Shown here piece by piece: positions 1 through 6,274 of a DNA stretch of 7,293 nucleotides. The notes under the pieces are model-generated. The model had not been told where the DNA came from. It searched no databases and saw nothing but the letters and a program-made list of their open reading frames with translations. Every line of letters starts with the position of its first letter. Position 1 is the first letter of the stretch. The translations under genes and the position numbers were made by a program. The DNA is from Paracoccaceae bacterium (GTDB lineage Bacteria; Pseudomonadota; Alphaproteobacteria; Rhodobacterales; Rhodobacteraceae): the NCBI GenBank assembly GCA_023134935.1, contig JAGLUD010000160.1, forward strand, positions 1-7,293, read 5' to 3'.

Positions 1-322
1 CTTGGAAGTCTTCACCGCCCATTTCGACTTGCAAAGCGTCGAGTGCAGGCATTTCTTCGCGGCAAGGCGCGCACCATGTGGCCCAGAAGTTGACTAGACG
101 GAACTGGCCGTTAGTGTCGGCGAAGGACATTTTGTTGCCCTCGATGTCTTCGAATTCGACGGTGATCATTTCGATAGGGTCTTTGCCGATTTTCATCTTC
201 CGCATGTCGTCTACCCGCATGTCCAGAATGATCTGGCGGGTTTCGGTATCAATTGCTGCCGCAGGGTTTGCACCCAATGTCAGAGCGGCGTATAGCAGGG
301 CGGTAAGAAGGGGTCTTTTCAT
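1..322 (-). CDS. TlpA-family thiol-disulfide oxidoreductase (C-terminal part outside window)
   Basis: Read from the reverse complement, this frame starts at ATG 320-322 and stays open for 107 codons to the left edge, so the C-terminal part is missing. Residues 1-23 form a signal peptide (a Lys-Arg start, a hydrophobic core, then a PAAA end before IDTE), which predicts a periplasmic protein. The segment VNFWATWCAPCREEMPAL contains the thioredoxin-like redox motif W83-C84-A85-P86-C87, typical of the TlpA/ResA group. Family members reduce or exchange disulfides in envelope proteins, often during cytochrome c maturation, but the substrate here cannot be told. A GAGG ribosome-binding site lies five bases before the ATG. 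The gene is divergent from argH with a 30 bp gap, so its promoter probably lies within the start of argH. The membership is clear; the specific role is not. Confidence 0.9.
   Translation of the reverse strand, partial: MKRPLLTALLYAALTLGANPAAAIDTETRQIILDMRVDDMRKMKIGKDPIEMITVEFEDIEGNKMSFADTNGQFRLVNFWATWCAPCREEMPALDALQVEMGGEDFQ
268..296 (+). promoter_or_regulatory. Possible weak promoter for argH inside the TlpA-like gene
   Basis: TTGCAC at 268-273 and TATAGC at 291-296 are 17 bp apart, the ideal spacing for a housekeeping sigma factor. They match the consensus at only three and four of six positions. Transcription would begin near 303, giving a leader of about 50 bases before the argH ATG. The 30 bp divergent gap is too short to hold a full promoter, so one somewhere in this coding stretch is expected. 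Alphaproteobacterial promoters often match the consensus poorly, so this is a suggestion only. Confidence 0.2.
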
Positions 323-352
323 TTTGGCCTCGTGGATTGAACGGGTATCTCT

Positions 353-1747
353 ATGTCGGACAAAAAATCATCGAATGCAATGTGGGGCGGGCGGTTTGCC
401 GCCGGGCCGGATGCGATCATGGAGGCGATCAATGCCTCGATTGATTTCGACAAACGTATGGCCCGACAGGACATTGAAGGTTCCCGCGCCCACGCGGCGA
501 TGTTGGCTGCCTGTGGTATTATTACCTCTAGCGATGGTGAGGCGATCAGGGAAGGCCTGCTCACGGTATTGTCAGAGATCGAGGCTGGAGAGTTTACCTT
601 TTCGAAAGAACTTGAAGATATTCATATGAATGTTGAGTCGCGCTTGAAGGATCTGATTGGGGAGCCTGCGGGGCGGTTACATACTGGGCGGTCGCGCAAC
701 GATCAGGTTGCGACGGATTTCAAGTTGTGGACGCGGGATCAGTTTGACGGCGCGATTGACGGGCTGGATGCTTTGATGGGTGCGTTGCTAGGGCAGGCGG
801 AGGCTGGCGCGGACATTGTTATGCCCGGGTTTACGCATTTGCAGGTGGCGCAGCCGGTGACGTGGGGGCATCACATGATGGCCTATGTGGAGATGTTTGC
901 GCGGGATAAATCGCGGATGCAGGACGCGCGTGTGCGTATGAATGAATCGCCCTTGGGTGCGGCTGCACTGGCAGGTACGGCGTATCCGATTGATCGGGAT
1001 ATGACGGCGAAGGCGTTGGGCTTCGATCGGCCGTCGGCTAATTCGCTTGATGCGGTGTCAGATCGGGATTTCGCGTTGGAGTTTTTGTCTTGTGCTTCGA
1101 TTTGTGCGACGCATTTGAGCAGGTTTGCTGAGGAACTGGTGATCTGGTCTTCGGCGCAGTTCAGATTTGTGGTTCTGTCGGATCGGTTCTCGACAGGTTC
1201 GTCGATCATGCCGCAGAAGAAAAATCCGGATGCGGCGGAATTGATCAGGGCCAAGGTTGGTCGGATTAATGGTTCACTGGTGGCGTTGTTGACGATCATG
1301 AAAGGGTTGCCGCTGGCCTATTCCAAGGACATGCAGGAAGACAAAGAACAAGTGTTTGATGCGGCCGACAGTCTTATGCTGGCGCTTGCTGCGATGACCG
1401 GAATGGTCGGGGATATGAAGCCGAACGTAGACAGTTTGCGTGAATCTGCGGCGATGGGGTTCTCCACCGCGACGGATCTGGCGGACTGGTTGGTTCGTGA
1501 ACTTGGATTGCCGTTCAGGGATGCGCATCACGCGACGGGTGCTTTGGTGAAAATGGCCGAGGATAAGGGCTGCGATTTGCCGGAATTGTCATTGAAAGAG
1601 ATGCAATCAGCGCATCCCGAAATCAACCAGAGCGTTTATTCTGTATTAGGGGTGGACAACTCTGTGGCGAGTAGGGCAAGTTATGGTGGAACAGCACCGG
1701 ATCAAGTTCGCGAACAAGTCGCGCGTTGGAACGGGAAGTTGAAATGA
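353..1747 (+). CDS. argH: Argininosuccinate lyase
   Basis: This 464-residue protein is full length for ArgH, which cleaves argininosuccinate to arginine and fumarate in the last step of arginine synthesis and acts as a cytoplasmic homotetramer. The opening SNAMWGGRF is typical of the family. The conserved HTGRSRNDQ block covers residues 110-118. [10 protein letters not shown] carries T161 and H162, the position of the usual catalytic histidine. The fumarate-lyase signature [11 protein letters not shown] spans 282-292, with S283 at the usual catalytic acid position. The ATG at 353 is the first start after an in-frame stop at 338-340; only a weak purine-rich stretch precedes it, so the Shine-Dalgarno sequence is poor. 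The stop overlaps the ATG of the next small gene (ATGA, 1744-1747), which implies translational coupling. All key motifs are intact, with no sign of truncation or frameshift. Confidence 0.98.
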   Translation: MSDKKSSNAMWGGRFAAGPDAIMEAINASIDFDKRMARQDIEGSRAHAAMLAACGIITSSDGEAIREGLLTVLSEIEAGEFTFSKELEDIHMNVESRLKDLIGEPAGRLHTGRSRNDQVATDFKLWTRDQFDGAIDGLDALMGALLGQAEAGADIVMPGFTHLQVAQPVTWGHHMMAYVEMFARDKSRMQDARVRMNESPLGAAALAGTAYPIDRDMTAKALGFDRPSANSLDAVSDRDFALEFLSCASICATHLSRFAEELVIWSSAQFRFVVLSDRFSTGSSIMPQKKNPDAAELIRAKVGRINGSLVALLTIMKGLPLAYSKDMQEDKEQVFDAADSLMLALAAMTGMVGDMKPNVDSLRESAAMGFSTATDLADWLVRELGLPFRDAHHATGALVKMAEDKGCDLPELSLKEMQSAHPEINQSVYSVLGVDNSVASRASYGGTAPDQVREQVARWNGKLK

Positions 1748-1854
1748 GGGCAATTCTGTTTGTGATCGGGATTGTTTTGCTTGGGGTAACCGCGTCTTGC
1801 GGGATTAAAGCCTCGCCGACTAATCCGACTGCGTTAAGCGAGAGCGCTGGCTGA
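1744..1854 (+). CDS. Tiny LptM-like (YifL-type) lipoprotein
   Basis: A 36-codon frame starts at the ATG that overlaps the argH stop and ends in TGA at 1852-1854. The peptide has a short Met-Arg start, a hydrophobic stretch at about residues 3-17, and VTAS before Cys19, which fits a lipoprotein signal processed at that cysteine (Thr at -3 is tolerated but not ideal). The mature part would be only 18 residues, beginning [10 protein letters not shown]. The CG[LI]K start and a placement close upstream of lysA resemble the LptM/YifL lipoproteins found next to lysA or dapF in many proteobacteria. Escherichia coli LptM binds the LptD-LptE lipopolysaccharide translocon and helps LptD gain its native disulfides. 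GGGAAG at 1733-1738, five bases before the ATG, could serve as a ribosome-binding site within the end of argH. The lipoprotein call is fairly firm; LptM function is inferred from a very short match. Confidence 0.75.
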   Translation: MRAILFVIGIVLLGVTASCGIKASPTNPTALSESAG

Positions 1855-1880
1855 TCGTTTGTGTTGTTCCAAAATATAAT

Positions 1881-1886
1881 AAGGAA
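1881..1886 (+). promoter_or_regulatory. Ribosome-binding site that decides the start of the secreted-domain gene
   Basis: AAGGAA lies seven bases before the ATG at 1894 and is the best Shine-Dalgarno match in the window. It favours ATG 1894 over the in-frame GTG at 1861, which has no such site and would put eleven extra residues in front of a clean signal peptide. Confidence 0.7.
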
Positions 1887-1893
1887 CTACATA

Positions 1894-2460
1894 ATGAGAA
1901 ATATTCTACAAATACTGATGATCGGGATTATCGCCGCATTACCAAGTATGGCATTCGCCACAGATGTGTGGCGGCACGGGGAATTCCGCGGAACTGTTAT
2001 TCTGACGGTTACCGGAAATGTCGCGTTACCGACGCGGGACGGAAGTTCTGCTGAAGTTGATAAATTCTTTATTTTCAATGACATTACTTTTGATAAGGCT
2101 GCGCAGTTCGACACGGCAGCGCTGCAAGCGCTGCCACAGGTTACGGTAAACGCGGATTTCCCTAAAGGTGGGCATGTTTATTCTTTCGAGGGACCGTTAC
2201 TTGAATCGGTGCTGGATTCAGTCGGGGCAACGGGTGATGTGGTGACTATTCGTGCGCTAGATGGCTACGCCGTCGATATATCACTGGCAGATGCTTATGC
2301 GGCCGGTGCGGTTGTGGCGCTGAAGCGTGATGGTATTCCCTTCGCGATCGGAGATTTTGGACCGACGCATGTTGTGTTCCCGCGGGTTGACCGTGCGGGT
2401 CTGGCGGACATGAACGATGATTGGTGGGTCTGGTCGATTTATCATATCCACGTGGAATAG
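1894..2460 (+). CDS. Secreted molybdopterin-oxidoreductase-like (sulfite-oxidase-fold) protein lacking cysteine
   Basis: The product has 188 residues from ATG 1894. Residues 1-22 are a Sec-type signal peptide ending in AFA before TDVW, so the mature protein should be periplasmic. The rest follows the pattern of short oxidoreductase molybdopterin-binding domains (PF00174-like): YSFEGPLLESVLDSVGA at about 96-112, ALDGYAVDISLADAY at 121-135, ALKRDGIPFAIGDFGP at 142-157, VVFPR at 160-164, and a closing DDWWVWSIYHIHVE at 175-188. In true members of the sulfite oxidase family a conserved cysteine binds molybdenum. This protein has no cysteine at all and no twin-arginine signal, so it is unlikely to carry an active molybdenum centre. 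It may instead be a binding or sensing domain. It sits between the lipoprotein and lysA with 39 and 75 bp gaps, and no partner oxidoreductase or kinase gene is visible. Fold assignment is probable; function is unknown. Confidence 0.75.
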   Translation: MRNILQILMIGIIAALPSMAFATDVWRHGEFRGTVILTVTGNVALPTRDGSSAEVDKFFIFNDITFDKAAQFDTAALQALPQVTVNADFPKGGHVYSFEGPLLESVLDSVGATGDVVTIRALDGYAVDISLADAYAAGAVVALKRDGIPFAIGDFGPTHVVFPRVDRAGLADMNDDWWVWSIYHIHVE

Positions 2461-2469
2461 GCGAATTCG

Positions 2470-2489
2470 GGGTTGGCCTGCGCCGACCC
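2470..2489 (+). terminator. Hairpin after the secreted-domain gene, possible weak terminator
   Basis: The arms GGGTTGGC (2470-2477) and GCCGACCC (2482-2489) form an 8 bp stem with one G-U pair and the four-base loop CTGC. It begins ten bases after the stop at 2460. The following bases (TATCCCTTATA) are T-rich but not a true T tract, so it may be a weak or partial terminator, or an RNA 3' end, between the upstream genes and lysA. The rest of the gap to lysA shows no clear promoter. Confidence 0.4.
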
Positions 2490-2535
2490 TATCCCTTATA
2501 CCTAAGGCCTGATTTAGCTATATGGATCAAGCTTG

Positions 2536-3804
2536 ATGGACCACTTTATCTACCGTAACGGCGCTCTGCATGCCGAGGATGTTTCGATAAGCGAGATCGC
2601 TTCGGTTGTCGGCACGCCGTTTTATGTGTACTCGACCGCGACGCTGGAACGCCATTATCAGGTGTTTGACGAGGCGCTTGCGGGAATGGACCACTTCATT
2701 TGCTATGCGATGAAAGCCAATTCCAACATGGCCGTGTTACGGATCATGGCGGCGATGGGAGCTGGAATGGATGTTGTTTCGGGCGGTGAATATGCCCGCG
2801 CGATTGCGGCAGGAGTTCCGGGCGAGCACATCGTTTTTTCCGGCGTGGGCAAAACCCGCGAGGAAATGGCGGCGGCATTAACCGGCGGTATTCGCCAGTT
2901 CAACATCGAAAGCGAACCCGAAATGCGGGTGCTGAACGAAGTGGCGTTATCGCTTGGCAAAGTGGCTCCGATCACGGTGCGGGTAAATCCTGATGTGGAT
3001 GCCAAGACGCATGCAAAAATTGCGACAGGGAAGTCCGAGAACAAGTTTGGTATCCCGATATCAAAAGCTCGTGAAGTTTATGCCGAGGCCGCAAGTCTGA
3101 ACGGGCTGGAGGTTGTCGGGATCGACGTGCATATCGGCAGTCAACTGACGGACCTTGCACCTTACGAGGACGCCTTCAACAAAGTAGCAGAGTTGACCGA
3201 AACGCTACGGGCGGACGGCCATGATATACGGCGGTTGGATCTGGGCGGCGGCCTCGGCATTCCTTATGAGCGCTCGAATGAAGCGCCACCGTTGCCGATG
3301 GAATATGGCGAGGTGATCCGTCGGACGGTAGGCCATCTGGGTTGTGAAATCGAGATTGAACCGGGCCGTCTTATTGCGGGTAATGCCGGATTGTTAGTGA
3401 CCTCGATTATTTACCGTAAAGAAGGCGAGGGGCGTGATTTCCTGATTGTCGACGCCGCCATGAACGACCTAATCCGCCCGGCAATGTACGAGGCGCACCA
3501 CGATATTATCCCTGTGATCGAACCCGACGTGGGTGTAGAGCCTACTCCGCATGATATCGTCGGGCCAGTGTGCGAAAGCGGCGATACGTTCGCCAAGGAA
3601 CGCAACATGCCGCCGATGATAGCGGGTGATCTTATGGCGTTCCGGTCCGCAGGGGCATACGGAGCAGTGATGGCAAGCGAATACAACTCGCGGCCGTTGA
3701 TCCCCGAAGTGCTGGTGAAAGGTGATCAATTCGCCGTGGTTCGGGCGCGTCCGACCTATGAAGAAATGATGAACCGCGATACCATTCCAGACTGGATGGT
3801 GTGA
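2536..3804 (+). CDS. lysA: Diaminopimelate decarboxylase
   Basis: This 422-residue enzyme is full length for LysA, which decarboxylates meso-diaminopimelate to L-lysine using pyridoxal phosphate, the last step of lysine synthesis in the cytoplasm. The fold type III barrel motifs are all present: YAMKANSN with the cofactor lysine K60, DVHIGSQ with H199, the phosphate-binding glycines G237-G239 in LGGGLGIPY, EPGR at 275-278, VCESGD with catalytic C346 from the partner subunit, and GAYG with Y375. The ESGD block and overall length favour diaminopimelate over ornithine decarboxylase. I chose ATG 2536 over the adjacent in-frame TTG at 2533. There is no good Shine-Dalgarno sequence, but a four-codon reading frame at 2522-2536 overlaps the start. 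The TIGR02302 gene follows after 37 bp, probably on the same transcript. Substrate competition with peptidoglycan synthesis links this gene to the cell wall. Confidence 0.97.
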   Translation: MDHFIYRNGALHAEDVSISEIASVVGTPFYVYSTATLERHYQVFDEALAGMDHFICYAMKANSNMAVLRIMAAMGAGMDVVSGGEYARAIAAGVPGEHIVFSGVGKTREEMAAALTGGIRQFNIESEPEMRVLNEVALSLGKVAPITVRVNPDVDAKTHAKIATGKSENKFGIPISKAREVYAEAASLNGLEVVGIDVHIGSQLTDLAPYEDAFNKVAELTETLRADGHDIRRLDLGGGLGIPYERSNEAPPLPMEYGEVIRRTVGHLGCEIEIEPGRLIAGNAGLLVTSIIYRKEGEGRDFLIVDAAMNDLIRPAMYEAHHDIIPVIEPDVGVEPTPHDIVGPVCESGDTFAKERNMPPMIAGDLMAFRSAGAYGAVMASEYNSRPLIPEVLVKGDQFAVVRARPTYEEMMNRDTIPDWMV

Positions 3805-3823
3805 GTCGAATTAGATTCACACC
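3798..3823 (+). other. Stem-loop across the lysA stop codon carrying two GANTC sites
   Basis: GGTGTGAGTC (3798-3807) pairs with GATTCACACC (3814-3823), giving a 10 bp stem with one G-U pair in RNA and a six-base loop, GAATTA. The lysA stop lies within the 5' arm. No T tract follows, so it does not look like an intrinsic terminator; it could stabilise or process the mRNA between lysA and the next gene. Each arm also holds a GANTC site (3803-3807 and 3814-3818), the sequence methylated by the cell-cycle methylase CcrM in alphaproteobacteria, which might affect a promoter here. Confidence 0.5.
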
Positions 3824-3841
3824 CACAATCAGGATGACGGA

Positions 3842-6274
3842 ATGAACCAGCTTTGGGCAGGTTACGTTGACAAAAGGTACGGAAGTATCATCAGGAAGTT
3901 GCGGTTGCGACTGGTCTTGTCGCGTGGTGCACTATGGATGGAAATGTTGGTGCGCCGGTTTTGGCAACTTTGGACGTTATTGCTGTTTTCGTATGCATTC
4001 TTAGCGTTTGGCGGGCTGAATTTGGTGTCCCAGAATGTCGGGCGTGGGCTGGTCATTGCACTTCTGCTGGGTGGTTTAGGGTTCTTCGTTTTCGGGTTTC
4101 TTGGCCTGAAAATCCCGCGCCATAATGTTGTGATTGATCGGCTTGACGGCGAAGGTGCACCGCTTGCCTCGCTGCGGGATCAGTCCGCAACGGGTAGGGA
4201 AGATCCTTTGACCCGTGCGCTTTGGGAAAAGCATCAGACTGAAATGGCGGTACGGGCGGCCGCGCTGCAACCTTCGCCACCGGACTTACGGCTGGCCTCG
4301 TTTGATCGATACGCGCTTCGCTTGATGGCGCTGCTTTGCGCGACAGTGGCCGTATTTTTCGCCCCCTCGGGTGGCATAACATCCGTCAAAAATGCGATTT
4401 CACTGCCGGTTTTTGCGGGCAGTACCGCTGCGAGTATTGAGGCTTGGGCGACACCTCCGTCCTATACGGGCAAGCCACAGGTGTACCTTGGCGAGGTCGC
4501 GGACGGCGTTATTTTGAATCTTCCTGTTGGCACTAAAATTGTGATGCAGGTTTATGGCGGGTCTGACGAGGTGGCGCTAATCGCGAGCGTTTCGGATGAC
4601 GACGTGTTGTTTTCCGGCGATGAGACGACGGTGAGAAATGCCACCGTAACGGTCGATCAGTCGGGTGAAGTCGAAGTGTTGGATGGCGGCACGGTGCTGG
4701 ACGGCTGGCGCATTCTTGCGGCGCGCGATGATGCGCCCAACGTAATCGTGATCGAAGAAGTCGGTCAGACTACGTCGGGTGCGCTGCGATTGCCGTTCAA
4801 GGCGACGGATGACTACGGGATTGTGGCGGGTGGTGCGCAAATTACGCTGGATATGGATCGCGTTGATCGGCGCTTCGGGCTTGCGCCGAACCCGATCACA
4901 AGGGAGCCGCTAATCGCTAGTTTACCGCTTCCATTTAGGGGTGCGGCGACCGATATTTCCGAGGTTTTGGTTGAGGACTTTAGTAAAGACCTTTGGGTTG
5001 GAATGCCCGTGATAATTACGCTTAGTGTGCGGGATGCAGCGGGGCAGATCGGCGAGGTTCAAACGCTCGGCTCTTTGCCCGGAAAGCGATTTTACGTGCC
5101 GCTCGCAGCTGCAATTGCAGAGCAGCGACGCGATTTGTTGTGGTCGCCGGAAAACGACAAACGTGTTTTACGTGTACTTAAATCCGTTACCAACATGCCT
5201 AGTGATCTGGCGTTATCTAGTGGGTCGTATCTGAAGGTTCGCTCGGCTATTCGGCGATACGAGCGGATGTTGGAGGACGGTGTTTCAGCTGAAGAACGGG
5301 CTGAAATCACCGAAACCTTATGGAGCATTGCTGTGTTTCTGGAAGACGGAGACCTTGGCGATGCGCGGGAACGTCTGCGTCGCGCACAGGAGAAATTGTT
5401 GCAAGCGATCGAGCAGCAGGCCGAGCAGGAGGAAATCACCAACCTTATGGAAGAACTGCGCGATGCGACTGATGAGTACCTCGATATGCTTGCGGCAGAG
5501 GCCGAGGGAAATCGGGAGGCGAACGAAACAGCGCAACAACCCGGTGGCAACGAACGATTGCGCCAAATGCTGGATGAACTTCAACGCCTAGCCGAAAACG
5601 GCGAGTCCGAAGCGGCGCGCCAATTGCTGGAAGCTATGCGACAGATGTTGGAGGACGCTGAGGTGGCCGAGCAGAGTGGCGGTAATTCCCAGCAGGTAGA
5701 ACAGATGCAAGACGCGCTTGGGCAGCAGCAAGCATTGTCGGATCAGACGTTTCAGCAGTTACAAGAATTGTTGGAAAACGGAGGCGACGGCTCGCCCGAA
5801 ATGGAAGAGGCGTTGGCCGAGCAACAGGAAGCGCTGCGTGAATTTCTTGAGAATTTGCAGGCTCAACAAAGCGATTCCGCAGGCGAGGCAACGGGCGAAG
5901 CTGGTGACAACATGGAGGCTTCACGAGATTTCCTGGGTGAAGGCGATCTGGGCCAAGCGTTGAACGAGCAGGCAGAGGCCATCGAGAACTTGCGCGAGTC
6001 TATCCGACGGCTTGGTGAAGAAATGCAGCAGGCAGGGCAGGGACGCGACGGTTTGCAGGAGGGCGAGACGCAGGACACACCCGCTGGTGATGATCCTTTG
6101 GGGCGGCCATTGGGGCGCACGGGCACGACGGAATCGGGTGACACCTATGTGCCAGATCAAAATGCGTCCGAACGCGCGCGAGAACTGCTGGACGAAATCC
6201 GGCGCAGGTCTGGTGATATTGATCGGCCAGAGGCGGAAATCGATTATTTGAAGCGGCTGTTAGACCGCTTCTAG
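3842..6274 (+). CDS. TIGR02302/DUF4175 family membrane protein with long helical C-terminal half
   Basis: This 810-residue protein matches the TIGR02302 (DUF4175) family, whose members are about this long and have no established function. Hydrophobic segments lie at about 44-63, 68-90 and 158-176. A probable periplasmic beta-rich part follows, with ATPPSYTGKPQVYLG at 203-217 and ATDDYGIVAGG at 321-331. From about 430 the protein is almost all helical: LWSPENDKRVLRVLKSV (433-449), an Arg/Glu-rich stretch to about 550, then Gln/Glu-rich probable coiled coils at 570-675 and 692-735 separated by Gly/Ser-rich linkers. The C-terminal block with DPLGRPLGR (751-759), YVPDQ (769-773) and DYLKRLLDRF (801-810) is characteristic of the family. 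The start is set by AGGA seven bases upstream of ATG 3842. It follows lysA after 37 bp and ends in a CTAG shared with the convergent gene. A structural or scaffold role in the envelope is inference. Confidence 0.9.
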   Translation: MNQLWAGYVDKRYGSIIRKLRLRLVLSRGALWMEMLVRRFWQLWTLLLFSYAFLAFGGLNLVSQNVGRGLVIALLLGGLGFFVFGFLGLKIPRHNVVIDRLDGEGAPLASLRDQSATGREDPLTRALWEKHQTEMAVRAAALQPSPPDLRLASFDRYALRLMALLCATVAVFFAPSGGITSVKNAISLPVFAGSTAASIEAWATPPSYTGKPQVYLGEVADGVILNLPVGTKIVMQVYGGSDEVALIASVSDDDVLFSGDETTVRNATVTVDQSGEVEVLDGGTVLDGWRILAARDDAPNVIVIEEVGQTTSGALRLPFKATDDYGIVAGGAQITLDMDRVDRRFGLAPNPITREPLIASLPLPFRGAATDISEVLVEDFSKDLWVGMPVIITLSVRDAAGQIGEVQTLGSLPGKRFYVPLAAAIAEQRRDLLWSPENDKRVLRVLKSVTNMPSDLALSSGSYLKVRSAIRRYERMLEDGVSAEERAEITETLWSIAVFLEDGDLGDARERLRRAQEKLLQAIEQQAEQEEITNLMEELRDATDEYLDMLAAEAEGNREANETAQQPGGNERLRQMLDELQRLAENGESEAARQLLEAMRQMLEDAEVAEQSGGNSQQVEQMQDALGQQQALSDQTFQQLQELLENGGDGSPEMEEALAEQQEALREFLENLQAQQSDSAGEATGEAGDNMEASRDFLGEGDLGQALNEQAEAIENLRESIRRLGEEMQQAGQGRDGLQEGETQDTPAGDDPLGRPLGRTGTTESGDTYVPDQNASERARELLDEIRRRSGDIDRPEAEIDYLKRLLDRF
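6250..6271. terminator. Hairpin at the convergent gene junction, possible two-way terminator
   Basis: GAAGCGG (6250-6256) and CCGCTTC (6265-6271) form a perfect 7 bp stem with an eight-base loop. It lies within the last codons of the TIGR02302 gene, immediately beside the stop codons of both convergent genes. Neither side has a T tract, so intrinsic termination is uncertain. The CTTC arm could alternatively pair with GAAG at 6277-6280. There is no other space between the genes for a terminator. Confidence 0.35.

Noticed and set aside
78..629. Plus-strand open frame of 183 codons overlapping the TlpA-like gene and argH
   Set aside because: It lies antisense to the clear TlpA-like gene and out of frame with argH, has no recognisable domain, and is explained as a shadow of two real genes.
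1875..1880. Perfect TATAAT resembling a -10 promoter box
   Set aside because: It is 13 bases before the ATG at 1894, so transcription would start after or within the ribosome-binding site at 1881-1886, and no reasonable -35 box lies 16-18 bases upstream.
1861..1893. GTG at 1861 as the start of the secreted-domain gene
   Set aside because: It has no Shine-Dalgarno sequence and would add a polar stretch before a clean signal peptide; ATG 1894 has AAGGAA at ideal spacing.
2461..2535. Lysine riboswitch before lysA
   Set aside because: The gap is only 75 bp, far shorter than the lysine riboswitch, and only one simple hairpin is seen.
2536..3804. Ornithine/arginine decarboxylase as an alternative identity
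   Set aside because: The length, the ESGD block after the catalytic cysteine and the EPGR motif match diaminopimelate decarboxylase better.
3798..3823. Hairpin at the end of lysA as an intrinsic terminator
   Set aside because: The bases after the stem (CACAATCAGG) contain no T tract, and the next gene follows with a good ribosome-binding site, which fits read-through.
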